A stretch of 35,597 nt of DNA from positions 1 through 35,597 of the IMG/VR virus record IMGVR_UViG_3300024239_000268; one strand, written 5' to 3'. The stretch is from a virus. This document shows positions 1 to 9,048 of this stretch, one piece after another; positions within the stretch are counted from its first letter, which is position 1, and every line of letters starts with the position of its first letter. Position numbers and translations under genes: made by a program. Below the pieces are notes generated by a model. It saw only the letters and a program-made list of their open reading frames with translations, was not told the DNA's origin and searched no databases.

Positions 1-17
1 TCATAGGTTTGGTAACT
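1..17. repeat. Left end inverted repeat, probable transposase-binding site
   Basis: TCATAGGTTTGGTAACT at 1-17 is the exact reverse complement of 35408-35424. A second, inverted half copy (CCAAACC, 22-28) can pair with GGTTTGG at 6-12, giving 7-bp arms around a 9-base loop. Mu-family ends carry several transposase sites in opposite orientation at the two ends; this fits, but only one full copy lies inside the window on this side. Confidence 0.65.
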
Positions 18-96
18 CCTGCCAAACCAGTGGGGATTGGGGACACCCCTAGAAAGCACCCCGTGAATGGCCCCGCAAGCCCCCATTAAGGGACGC

Positions 97-639
97 TTAA
101 GGCCGGCAAAGACGGAGCGCAACGGCCAGATCCTTGCCGAGGTTGTAGAGGTGCAGGCCAATTGAATAGATCCAGAGCACGCGGACCTTGGACCGGAGCA
201 CAAGGGGTAGACGGAACCGCCCGAAAACGATGCGCACCGGTTTTCCGTCGTGCCTGACGACGTGGTCAAGAACCCCAGATGACGGATCGGTACTCTGAGC
301 AGACCAGTCATCCCACAGGATATCGGTCCAGGACTTTGGGTCTGGGGATATGACCATGTCTCGCAAAACAACGCCTCGGCACCCTCCCTTGCAGACAATG
401 GAGGCCTGACGACCTCCATGGAGTTCCAGCAGACTCACCGTCACGTCCTCACACTTCCGATTTAGATCAAGGGCATTTTCACGGCCGCCAACGACCACGC
501 CTCCGGTGAATGAGCAGCTGATGCAGTGCGAGATCTTCAAGGTGTCGTCGTAGGACGAAGGATCGGCGGGGACTACCTGAAGGTTGGAGACACTGATGCC
601 GACTTGGTCGGCATAGGAGGTGAAGTTCACGTCAGGCAT
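97..639 (-). CDS. Unknown protein with beta-helix-like stretch, last late gene
   Basis: A 180-residue protein that I do not recognise. It has no signal peptide. Residues about 35-95 alternate short hydrophobic strands with turns and Asn/Asp/Gly (for example NALDLNRKCEDVTVS, then GCRGVVLRDMVIS). This is the pattern of a right-handed parallel beta-helix, as in tail-spike and pectate-lyase folds. The last 35 residues are basic and hydrophobic. It follows the giant tail-tip gene by 32 bases on the same strand, so a tail-fibre accessory, fibre chaperone or receptor-interacting role is plausible but unproven. It is the promoter-distal gene of the late operon, a spot where phages often carry accessory genes. 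Start ATG at 639. Confidence 0.6.
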   Translation of the reverse strand: MPDVNFTSYADQVGISVSNLQVVPADPSSYDDTLKISHCISCSFTGGVVVGGRENALDLNRKCEDVTVSLLELHGGRQASIVCKGGCRGVVLRDMVISPDPKSWTDILWDDWSAQSTDPSSGVLDHVVRHDGKPVRIVFGRFRLPLVLRSKVRVLWIYSIGLHLYNLGKDLAVALRLCRP

Positions 640-671
640 AGTTCATCGGTGAGTTATCGGTCATACGGAGT

Positions 672-3600
672 TCATCCTGAAACCTGGGTAACCGCCCTTA
701 ACTGGACGAAGAACCTGAGCGATCCGCTGGGGATTGAGCCTCCAGGCACGGCATCAAAACGGACTACGGCATTGGTCGCTGTGCTTCCAGCATTGTCGAA
801 GTCGTAGCTCGCCTCGGCACCGGGCCACCCCATTATATCAATACGGCCGGTGTCAGGCTTAGCCGAGAACCCGTAGCCAGTGATGTCCACGTTTACGTAG
901 GTCGGGTTTGCCCCTGCAAAGGTATGCACGAGTGATGCCTCATATTCCGCCCAAATCTGGGTCCGCTTTGTCGCACTCGCCGGCTTGATCCCGATACTCC
1001 GAACGATCGTGTTGATAGGGATGTAGAATCCGGCCGCATCAATGGTGGCTACAACAGTGCTGTCGCACTGGAGGGTAAACCCGCGCCATGTAGCATTGGC
1101 CGTATACGAAAACGTGCCTGTGCCTGCATTCGCAGCGGTAGCCGTGTTGGCCTTGTAGGACGCGGAAAACTGCAGATTTCCATTCTGGACGGTCAGCCCC
1201 GCCGAGTACTTGAACCCGGAGGTTGTAATGTGCTGGTTCGAAGAGATCTTCAAATATCCAGCATCCTGTAGGACCGTGCCCCCGCTATAAGACGTGGCAT
1301 TGGCTCCAAACTCGACCATGTTCGTGGTGGGCGCCGCCACTCCTCCATCTGCATACAAGATGGTGTTATTCCCTATGGCGTTCGTTGGAAGGTTCAGCGC
1401 ACTGTCCCTCACAATCTTGAACCGCCCAACGGTCATAAGGTCACCGAACACCCGGAACCCATTGGTTGCATCGTAAGCGAAGCCGTTAACGCCGGGCACC
1501 CCGAGCGACATGCGGGGTGCACCTCCGTTATGGTCCATCCACCAACCTGTCCCTGTATTGTAGTCGGTTTGACCGGAGGAGAAGTACCCTCCTGTGCTGA
1601 TCGTGAATTGCTTCGCCCAGGCGCTGATTGCCTTAAGGGCAATGGCGTCAATCGTGCCATCCAGAAGGATGTTTCCTGAGAGATATTTTCCGACAGCCAC
1701 CCACGATGAACCATTATAGACACGAGTCTCAGAGAATCCTGCCGTGGTATTATATAGAGTCACCACATCGAGGTTCTGAGGAGTAAGCCCTGACGCAGTG
1801 ATTGCCGTAACGGCCTGCGCGTCCACCCAGCTTGTGCTGGCAGTGCTGGCGGCCTTGCTCACGCTGCCACGAGCACCCGCTGCGCCAGTGCCACCAGTCG
1901 CTCCGTCCACGGTGACGGTCACGATGGTTTCGCCGATCAGCGTTGTTGTGCCACCAGCAAGGTACTGACGACAGCGAAGCGCCTTCACCGTGCTTCCGCT
2001 CGGGGTGTAAGCCTTGCTGCTCTCGTTCTCCGCGCTCGTGTACTTGTCCGTAAAGGCGCTGCCATCCGTGGACTCGGAAATGATGAAGCGCCCGGCGTAA
2101 GCCGCCAGTGCGGCTGCACCTGTTTTGCTGTAGCCACTGAAGGTTACAGTCGAAGGCGTGAACACACCAGCTTGCGACTTATTTAGCGAAGCCACGCTCG
2201 ACCAAAGGCTGTACGCGGTGGCGTCAGTTCCGTTTGATCCATTGGTGATGACGGGGACCGTATTTCTGTCGAGAATGTTGGTGTATCCCGAATCGCTATA
2301 CAGCTCGACGCGCACGGCGGCGTACGTGCTGATCGGCGTGTAGCTTATGGAGCTATTCGGGCCTCCAGATGTGCGCAGCGTCCACGTCGTGCCTTGTAGC
2401 GACCAAATGCGGTAGTACCCAAGATAGCTGCTCTGTACGCCGAGCAGCTGTTGCCAGAACTGGATCGACATTGCCCCCATGCCGTACACCCACGCGTTGA
2501 CGCTGGGGACGATAAGGTACACGGTAGGCGTGGTGCCGTTTGTGCCATTGGTCCCATTTGTGCCATTCGCCCCAGGGCTACCTGCCTTCGCCTTGGTGAC
2601 GGTGAAACGCTTCGTTTGCGTGGGCCACCCGCTGCGAGTGACCGTCCATGTTACATAGCCTACGTCGGCGGTCAGGCTTGTGATGGTGACCGTGCGATTG
2701 GATGGTGCGCCGCTTAGGGTGCCAGCACAGTTGGTGAAGACTGCGGAAAATGCCCAAGAGGCGCTGTCATCGGTCGCCCCCTTTATCACGCTGCAGGTGG
2801 CCACAGCCCCGGCGTAGGAAATCACCGATCCGGCACTGTCTGCAGGCACTGCGGTTGTCTCATTATCAAGAACTGCGATGACTGCATCGTTGCCATTGGC
2901 TCCATTGGGCCCGCTGGCTCCGGTAGATCCATCCAATACAACAGGGACCGTCACTTGGTCCACAAGCGTCACAGTGCCCCCTGCCATATAGAGGCTCACA
3001 CGAAACTGGGTAATGCCTGCGGTCGGAGTCCATGTGTAGCTGGTCTGATCGCTGGATGACGTGTATCGAGTAGTCCAGGTTGTGCCGTCAGGAGTATCCT
3101 CGATCTTGAATCGGCCGGCATAGGCTGCAGGCGCACCAGCCCCCACTGCAAATAGAGCACTGAAAGTCATCGAGGCAGGTGTATAGGCCCCTGCCTCCGA
3201 TCGCTTGAGCGGAGCGATCGCTGAGAGCCAATATGACGTCGAAGGGGCCCCTGTTGCTCCATCGAGGGCCACAGGCACGATGACTTGATCAAGGAGCGTC
3301 GTCGTACCACCAGCCAAATAGAGGCTCACGCGGAACTGGGTAATGCCGGCAGTCGGGGTCCATGTGTATGCGGACTGGTTCGCGGCCGACGTGTACCTGG
3401 TAGTCCAGGTTGTGCCGTCCGGAGTATCCTCGATCTTGAAGCGTCCAGCGTATGCAGCCGGTGCTCCTGAACCAATCGCGCTGAATGACTGCAACGCGAC
3501 CGTGGCAGGCGTATAGACTCCAGCGATTGACTTTTTCAGGGGAGCAACAGCTCCAAGCCAGTATGATGTCGAAGGAGCGCCCGTCGGACCATCAATGACA

Positions 3601-6398
3601 ATAGGCACCAGGTACTCGTCGACCAGGGCGCTGGTACCACCAGCCAAATATAGACGCGCACGGAGGGCTTTGATGCCTGCAGTTGGCGTCCTGGTAATTG
3701 AGCTTTCGTCCGCCGCTGATGTGTAAACGTTGGCCCACGTGGTGCCGTCTGTCGTCTCCGCAACGATCCAGCGGCCGCCATAGGCTGCAGGTGCGTTGTC
3801 TCCAGTTTTTGAGAGGGCGGAGAACCCAACAGTGGCCGGCGTATATGCACCAGCCTGGCTCCGGTTGATTGCACCAGCAGTGGCAGTCGCCCAATAGGAC
3901 GTTGACGGGGAGCCTGCGTCACCTGTTGCCCCGGTCGCACCATCATTGGCCACAGTCACCATGGTTTCCCCGAGCTGCGTTGAGAAGGCGGAGCTTTGGT
4001 AAAGCTGAACCCGGATCGCCTTGATCCCAACGCTGGGCGCCCTGGTCACGGATTGCGCGGCGGCGGACGACGTATGGACGAGCGTCCAATTCACCCCGTC
4101 ATAACTCTCGTACACCTTCCACCAGCCAGCAAACGGCCCGACTTGTCCTAGGCCGCTCGCACTCATGGCAAACACCGTCACAGTTGCGGGCACATACACG
4201 CCAGCCACAGACCGGTTGATTGCTCCCGTGCTGGCATAACACCACCACGCTCCGCCGTCTTCACCATCGGTGCCGCCTGGACCAACAGGACCCATAGGCC
4301 CGGATGGGCCGTCAGGCCCCCTGAAGCGAAGCGCAGTGCCCCATGCCCCAGAGTTCATGCGTTGGCGCATGAAAATATCCGCGGCCTCATTATAGTCGCT
4401 GTGCCAATCGGTCCCGTTCGCGCTGTACTGGAGCTCGATGTCGGTATCGATCACATCATCGGCCGAGGGCCAGTGGTAGCCCCACGTGGTCCAGTTTTCA
4501 TCGGCCTGCAGCCCCGCATCAAATGCGAGGTCCGGGGAGTATGCCAGTGATCTGGAGTACGGGCGGAAGCGAAACCAACCGGGAGCAGCGGAGCGCAAGA
4601 GGCCAATGAACTCAGCATGATAAAGCCGAACCAGGCTGCTGCGCTGGATCACCCATCCCTCGTACCGGTAGAATGCGTCGGGGAAGGATGCCCCATTGCT
4701 GGTGTCGAAGGCCGCCGCGGACGTCCCTAGGCGGCCGCGGAGCACAGTGAGATTCCAGGTATCCGCTGCGGCAAGGGCGATCGAGGAGATCGAGCAAATC
4801 TCAAGGTGCAGTTTCCCGTTGATCTGAAGGAGATCTCCAGTCGTGGGGTCCTTGCGAAGGAGTACCAGCAAAAGCGTGTCATCGGCCGCCTCTGTCGGTG
4901 TGGCGCCGGCGCCGTCAGCCAGGAGCCAACGCTCCCGGTCAGCCTTGGAGCCATTTCCGAAGACGGGGAATGTCTTCACCTGCACCGTAGTCGCCGCGGC
5001 CGCTATTGAGGCCGGAAGGCTCACAGGAAGGGCAAAGCCAGGCGCCGTGCCAATGACGGGGAATGATCCGGATGACACGTCGTGGTCATACATGACATCC
5101 AGCCCGATAAGGGAATCGTCAGACCTCACGCCCAGGACTGTGATGCTCGGCCCTTCCCCGCGATCGGGAGGAACAGAGAAAATCCGCTGGTAGTAGATAG
5201 GAGCGAGAACCAGATCTTCGACCACAGGGACAGACGTCGGCGGCGTGAACGGCACCGGTGTGGCCTGGGGCTCGGAGATGAACTCCAGCCTGATTGTGCC
5301 CTTGGGCTTGATGCGCCGCTTCATGCACCTCACGAGGAGTGCACTGCCTGAGCCGCCTGGGATGGTGTCGATGTCGATCCGGAAGTAGTCGCCCTCTCGG
5401 ATGAGCTTCCCCTTGGACCTGCGCACCGTGCGCATGCCAGACAGGGAGCCGCCGCGACGCTGACGCATATACTCCTTAGCGACGCGGTCCGCCTGGTCGA
5501 CGTTTGTGATGTCAGTCCTGGACAGGTTCTCAGTCTTGGGCTGCAGCGCGTCCCGAGACGCAGCCAAATCAGGAACCCTCTTGGAGCTCTTTTTGAAAGA
5601 CCTCGAAGCGTCGGTGTACTCGATGGTGACGTCGGTCGGCAGGTCATCCAAATCCCCGGAGTCATTCTCTGGCTCCTCGACCAGATCATTTGCCGTGATG
5701 AGCGGGAGCGTCGAAACATCGGAGGGAGGGATCCAGCGCTTCAGTTCGACGAGACCTGCCGGGGTGCGGCGCGCGTAGATCTGGGCAGCCGTCCCCATCC
5801 GCTCAAAAATCGATCGCAAAGAGGACTGGCTAGTGAGCAGCGGAGAAACCGCATGAAGGCTGCGCTGATCGGCCGTGTCCAGGCTGTCGGCGACTGCCTG
5901 CCAGCTCGCCGCATCCAGGCGACTGTTGGCCCAGCCAAGCCCCGTCGCTGCGGTGATCAGCTCGGCCGCAAACGCCACCATGTTTGCCTGGTTGTTCGCA
6001 TCGAGGAGCGCTGGAGCGCCGGTGACGATCGACTGGTTGGCTCGGCGCCGCAAAATAAACTCGAAGTTCGGGCACGTGGTGCGTTCGCGGCCCAGCAGGC
6101 CCTTGTAGACGATGTAGCACTGGCCAGCGTATGAGGGATGACTCTCGTAGGAGGCGAGAACCGACGACACCGGCTGCCCCGGCATGCCCCAATAGACCTC
6201 AAAGGAGCCCCACGATGCCACCGCGATCGTGTCCGGACCGGTGCCGGTACGCAGGAGCGGACCCGTCCAGATCGTCTTGTTATCGGCGATGATCATGTCG
6301 ATGGCGTCCGCCGGCCCCTCGCACAGGCGGATCAGGATCGTGCCGAAGTAGTCGTAGCTCTGAGAGGCTGAGCCTCCGCTTTTTCCACCGCTGCTCAT
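672..6398 (-). CDS. Tail-tip/central fibre protein with tandem repeats (host specificity)
   Basis: A 1908-residue structural protein expected at the tail tip, where it contacts the host. The N-terminus (SYDYFGTILIRLCEGPADAI) is typical of siphoviral tip proteins of the lambda J / GTA gp15 type. Residues about 210-380 resemble the Phage-tail_3 region. A collagen-like Gly-X-Y run lies near residues 695-716. It is followed by about 110-residue tandem repeats (motifs STSYW, AYTPA, AAYAGRF, DGTTW, TPTAGI, LAGGT, DGATG), interrupted by a different Ig-like segment and another Gly/Asn run (GANGTNGTNGTNGT). The C-terminal 350 residues look like a fibre tip. It is the largest gene of the window, in the usual place after the NlpC/P60 gene. 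Repeat gain or loss would change fibre length or receptor binding. Confidence 0.85.
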   Translation of the reverse strand: MSSGGKSGGSASQSYDYFGTILIRLCEGPADAIDMIIADNKTIWTGPLLRTGTGPDTIAVASWGSFEVYWGMPGQPVSSVLASYESHPSYAGQCYIVYKGLLGRERTTCPNFEFILRRRANQSIVTGAPALLDANNQANMVAFAAELITAATGLGWANSRLDAASWQAVADSLDTADQRSLHAVSPLLTSQSSLRSIFERMGTAAQIYARRTPAGLVELKRWIPPSDVSTLPLITANDLVEEPENDSGDLDDLPTDVTIEYTDASRSFKKSSKRVPDLAASRDALQPKTENLSRTDITNVDQADRVAKEYMRQRRGGSLSGMRTVRRSKGKLIREGDYFRIDIDTIPGGSGSALLVRCMKRRIKPKGTIRLEFISEPQATPVPFTPPTSVPVVEDLVLAPIYYQRIFSVPPDRGEGPSITVLGVRSDDSLIGLDVMYDHDVSSGSFPVIGTAPGFALPVSLPASIAAAATTVQVKTFPVFGNGSKADRERWLLADGAGATPTEAADDTLLLVLLRKDPTTGDLLQINGKLHLEICSISSIALAAADTWNLTVLRGRLGTSAAAFDTSNGASFPDAFYRYEGWVIQRSSLVRLYHAEFIGLLRSAAPGWFRFRPYSRSLAYSPDLAFDAGLQADENWTTWGYHWPSADDVIDTDIELQYSANGTDWHSDYNEAADIFMRQRMNSGAWGTALRFRGPDGPSGPMGPVGPGGTDGEDGGAWWCYASTGAINRSVAGVYVPATVTVFAMSASGLGQVGPFAGWWKVYESYDGVNWTLVHTSSAAAQSVTRAPSVGIKAIRVQLYQSSAFSTQLGETMVTVANDGATGATGDAGSPSTSYWATATAGAINRSQAGAYTPATVGFSALSKTGDNAPAAYGGRWIVAETTDGTTWANVYTSAADESSITRTPTAGIKALRARLYLAGGTSALVDEYLVPIVIDGPTGAPSTSYWLGAVAPLKKSIAGVYTPATVALQSFSAIGSGAPAAYAGRFKIEDTPDGTTWTTRYTSAANQSAYTWTPTAGITQFRVSLYLAGGTTTLLDQVIVPVALDGATGAPSTSYWLSAIAPLKRSEAGAYTPASMTFSALFAVGAGAPAAYAGRFKIEDTPDGTTWTTRYTSSSDQTSYTWTPTAGITQFRVSLYMAGGTVTLVDQVTVPVVLDGSTGASGPNGANGNDAVIAVLDNETTAVPADSAGSVISYAGAVATCSVIKGATDDSASWAFSAVFTNCAGTLSGAPSNRTVTITSLTADVGYVTWTVTRSGWPTQTKRFTVTKAKAGSPGANGTNGTNGTNGTTPTVYLIVPSVNAWVYGMGAMSIQFWQQLLGVQSSYLGYYRIWSLQGTTWTLRTSGGPNSSISYTPISTYAAVRVELYSDSGYTNILDRNTVPVITNGSNGTDATAYSLWSSVASLNKSQAGVFTPSTVTFSGYSKTGAAALAAYAGRFIISESTDGSAFTDKYTSAENESSKAYTPSGSTVKALRCRQYLAGGTTTLIGETIVTVTVDGATGGTGAAGARGSVSKAASTASTSWVDAQAVTAITASGLTPQNLDVVTLYNTTAGFSETRVYNGSSWVAVGKYLSGNILLDGTIDAIALKAISAWAKQFTISTGGYFSSGQTDYNTGTGWWMDHNGGAPRMSLGVPGVNGFAYDATNGFRVFGDLMTVGRFKIVRDSALNLPTNAIGNNTILYADGGVAAPTTNMVEFGANATSYSGGTVLQDAGYLKISSNQHITTSGFKYSAGLTVQNGNLQFSASYKANTATAANAGTGTFSYTANATWRGFTLQCDSTVVATIDAAGFYIPINTIVRSIGIKPASATKRTQIWAEYEASLVHTFAGANPTYVNVDITGYGFSAKPDTGRIDIMGWPGAEASYDFDNAGSTATNAVVRFDAVPGGSIPSGSLRFFVQLRAVTQVSG
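2915..4260 (-). repeat. Tandem ~330-bp coding repeats in the tail-tip gene
   Basis: Four successive units start near 4260, 3908, 3575 and 3245 (reading leftward). The last two are spaced exactly 330 bp (110 codons) and stay close at DNA level: the stretch starting at 3071 and that at 3401 differ by one base over about 40. Two more diverged units lie about 2550-1890, after an unrelated Ig-like insert. Each unit ends with a short Gly-rich collagen-like linker. In-frame duplication is the simplest origin. Confidence 0.85.
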
Positions 6399-6401
6399 GA
6401 G

Positions 6402-6602
6402 TTATTTCTTTCCGGGCTTGTCGGTTTTTGCCTGCTGGGCGTACTGCCCATAGATCGGGGATGCGAAGCGGCCGGCGAGCTTGACCTTGCCAGCGAAAAG
6501 GGGGAGCGGGACGTTCTCCTGTGCTGTGGACAGGGACTCGTCTTCGAGCGTGGTCTGGTCGACCTCGTCAGGGTTGGTGTCTTGTGAGGCGTTCTTAGCC
6601 AT
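6402..6602 (-). CDS. Small tail-tip-region protein
   Basis: A 66-residue acidic-then-basic protein with no signal or membrane segment. The middle (NVPLPLFAGKVKLAGRFASP) resembles a short conserved protein often found between the NlpC/P60 peptidase and the giant tip protein in siphophages; from memory these share a VPLxxxAGxxKxAxxxxSP pattern. It sits 3 bases from both neighbours, so it is clearly part of the tail-tip operon. Function is unknown; a small hub or assembly factor is likely. Start ATG at 6602. Confidence 0.7.
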   Translation of the reverse strand: MAKNASQDTNPDEVDQTTLEDESLSTAQENVPLPLFAGKVKLAGRFASPIYGQYAQQAKTDKPGKK

Positions 6603-6604
6603 GT

Positions 6605-7066
6605 TCAGTCGGTTTTAAGGGGGCGAAACACCGCATAGAGCCGCTTGTGCAGCGGCGGGGCATCATAGCGGGTGATATGTGCACCTGCGTGTTGCCAGGT
6701 CTGAAGCAGACGCTGCCCGGAAAGGGCGAGGCCGGCGTGATGTGCACCTACTCCGAACTTGAAGAGAAGAATGTCTCCGGCACGGATCTGCGCGGAATCC
6801 ATCTCGTCAAAGCGATCCGGCTTTGCCCTGAGCCACTCCGCCATCAGCGAGCCGGGAAAGTGCGTTGCGCGATTGAGGACGGCGTCGGGTATCTCCTCCT
6901 GCGAGATCGGGACGCCCGCTTCGGCGAGCACCGCCACGACCAGTCGATGACAGCTGGCTCCTCCGCGGGGTCCACAGATGGCACCGGCGGGAGCAAAGGG
7001 CGTCCCGACCCACCGGGCTGCGATGGCGTCGAGATCGACGTCCGCCTGTTCGAAGAAGGGGCTCAT
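6605..7066 (-). CDS. NlpC/P60-family tail-tip peptidase
   Basis: A 153-residue protein with the NlpC/P60 layout. The probable nucleophile Cys39 lies in GGASCHRLVVAVLAEAG, at the head of the long first helix. The likely catalytic His110 sits in GVGAHHAGLAL, and His126 follows in TWQHAGAH. In long-tailed phages and gene transfer agents this peptidase is part of the tail tip and cuts cell-wall peptides during DNA entry. It overlaps the upstream hub gene by ATGA (7063-7066) and precedes the giant tip gene, the same order as the GTA gp13-gp14-gp15 block. It is the only clear wall-degrading enzyme in the window. Confidence 0.85.
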   Translation of the reverse strand: MSPFFEQADVDLDAIAARWVGTPFAPAGAICGPRGGASCHRLVVAVLAEAGVPISQEEIPDAVLNRATHFPGSLMAEWLRAKPDRFDEMDSAQIRAGDILLFKFGVGAHHAGLALSGQRLLQTWQHAGAHITRYDAPPLHKRLYAVFRPLKTD

Positions 7067-9048
7067 TTCTTACCTCCACCAGTTGCGCCTTGTTTGATCG
7101 CGACGAACGAAGGATTCGTTGCGGGCTTGCGTGGGGCACCGCCGAACACATCGGCGGGAACCGGGGCGATGCATGACTCCCAGGAATTGCTGCAGGATGG
7201 ATACAAAGTCACCTGCTCTCCGACGGTAAGACCGGGGAACAGGGCCATGTCCAGGGTGACGTCGACCATGTTGCTGGAAGACGCAGTGGAATCAGCGATA
7301 CTGTACGTTGGGGATCCGGCGCCGGGTGTAGCCCTGGACATCCAGCCATTGGCGAAGGCATGCACCAGGGCAGAGGTTGCCAGCTGGACGCGGACCGTCG
7401 TGCCGGAGACGATGCTCACGAGCGTGCCGACCTTTGCCTTGGTTGCTGGATTGACCGGGCAGCCAGGGCCGTACACGACCCAGGAGCATGTCGGACTATC
7501 GAGCCGCCGCGGCACATTCAGGTCGAATGCTTTCCCTTCTCCCTTGAGGGGAACGTCGAGGATCCGGCCCACGCTTTTCGCCGATCGCGCGTACCCTTTC
7601 CAGAGGTAGTCCACGGTCCCGTCTTCGACATCCCACTCCTTCAAGACGACCGTGAGTTGCTGCCCACGTCGCGGAATGAGGAGCCGCATGAACGGGTTTC
7701 CCTCCCAGGAGTCGCAGGAGAGTCTGCAGGTGCCATCATCGAGATTTATCCCCGTGGAGATCTCGTCCCAATCGATTTTCACCGCGGTGTATGTGGTACC
7801 GTTGACCAGCACGTCCGCCTCATAATTGGTCCAGTTCCAGACACCGCCGACCTGGTCGGTCACCTCGAAGAGCTGTACCGGAGAACCGACGTCTCCATAG
7901 GTGGTCCCGTAAACTTCGCCCGCCGGTGCGCTGTAGCTGGGCGGAAGCTCAATCAAAGAGGTCTGGCAGGTCCAGTACGCGCTCGATGACCAATTGACTG
8001 TGATGTCATCGCCGAGGAAACGCCCCAGGAGGAGCCACTGCAGGCTGATGTCCTCCATGCGCATGTCTCCAGGAGGCGAATTGAGGGTGAGGTTGTTGCC
8101 GTTGATCGCGGTGATGGAGCGAGCGACCGTGATGCCGCTGAAGTGAGAGAGCGCGACGTAGGGGTGTCCGTTGAGGGCGGCGGCATCGAGCACAGAGATG
8201 ACACTACTGGCCGCAGTCGGAGAGGCGGTGAGCCTGGTCGGCGCCACGATCGATGGAAACCACAGAGGGCGGACGGCGCCGGCGCACACGTGAAAGGTCG
8301 CGACGAAACGCGCGAACGAGTCGGCATCGCGACCGGTGAACATGGCCTTGAGAGTGCGGCGGGGTGTCTGCGGATAGAAGGTCTCGACGGGCGCGCGGCC
8401 GAAGCCCAAGGCCGTCCGGGTGATCGTCAGATCTACTCCGCAGGCATTCACAGCGCCGTAGTCCTCCAGGTAGAAATCAAGCAGCGGACGAGCCTGGCCT
8501 TGGATGAGCGGGCCATACGAGGGCGCGACCAAGGGCGTCACTGCATAGGCCACAGGGCCATTTTCGACGAAGGCGATCGCCGCGTCAAAGATCTCGGGCG
8601 TATCGAGGCCAGGGTCTGGGCTCTTTCCGAAGTAGCCCCACAGGAGCGGAGCGGTCCAGGCCGAGCTGCTCGGGGTAAACCCCGAAGGAGATGGGCTGGA
8701 GTGAACCTCCCACTTCGACCAGTCATCCTCCCAGGTGATCGTGAGGCCGCTGGAGAATCTGGCCGCAGTGCCCCATTGAATGGCAGCCGGCCAGAGCGGG
8801 CACAGGATCGGCCGCTGGAGCGGATCACGCACGGCCGCGAAGAATGACTTTGCCTGGCTGGCGCTCGTGTAGGGGCAAGAGTAGTCGAGCTTCAGGCGCA
8901 GGCTTGCGCCGAGAATGCGGCACTCCTCGATCTTGGTAAGGCTGTCGTGGCGCTCAGACAGGCGGGAGACCCCGACCTTGACGACACCCACGGGGCGGTT
9001 GGCCAGGAGATAGCACAAGGTTCCGCTGACGGTGGCAGAGAGGATCAT
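7063..9048 (-). CDS. Distal tail/hub protein with C-terminal BR0599 (DUF2163-like) domain
   Basis: A 661-residue tail protein. The N-terminal ~350 residues are beta-rich, look like a distal-tail module, and are not securely assigned. The C-terminal ~270 residues match the phage BR0599/DUF2163 type: a start like VQLFEVTDQ, then VLVNGTTYTAVKIDWDEI, then a Cys-containing SWVVYGPGCPVN motif, and a final Cys-rich SCSNSWESCIAPVP. In gene transfer agents the DUF2460 and DUF2163 proteins are separate; here both roles may sit on one chain. Such proteins form the hub between tail tube and tip. The gene overlaps the tape measure by ATGA upstream and the NlpC/P60 gene downstream. Confidence 0.75.
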   Translation of the reverse strand: MILSATVSGTLCYLLANRPVGVVKVGVSRLSERHDSLTKIEECRILGASLRLKLDYSCPYTSASQAKSFFAAVRDPLQRPILCPLWPAAIQWGTAARFSSGLTITWEDDWSKWEVHSSPSPSGFTPSSSAWTAPLLWGYFGKSPDPGLDTPEIFDAAIAFVENGPVAYAVTPLVAPSYGPLIQGQARPLLDFYLEDYGAVNACGVDLTITRTALGFGRAPVETFYPQTPRRTLKAMFTGRDADSFARFVATFHVCAGAVRPLWFPSIVAPTRLTASPTAASSVISVLDAAALNGHPYVALSHFSGITVARSITAINGNNLTLNSPPGDMRMEDISLQWLLLGRFLGDDITVNWSSSAYWTCQTSLIELPPSYSAPAGEVYGTTYGDVGSPVQLFEVTDQVGGVWNWTNYEADVLVNGTTYTAVKIDWDEISTGINLDDGTCRLSCDSWEGNPFMRLLIPRRGQQLTVVLKEWDVEDGTVDYLWKGYARSAKSVGRILDVPLKGEGKAFDLNVPRRLDSPTCSWVVYGPGCPVNPATKAKVGTLVSIVSGTTVRVQLATSALVHAFANGWMSRATPGAGSPTYSIADSTASSSNMVDVTLDMALFPGLTVGEQVTLYPSCSNSWESCIAPVPADVFGGAPRKPATNPSFVAIKQGATGGGKK

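Noticed and set aside
6647-7609. 320-codon plus-strand frame opposite the NlpC/P60 and hub genes
   Set aside because: No domain pattern; the minus strand carries the NlpC/P60 catalytic motifs and overlapping tail genes.
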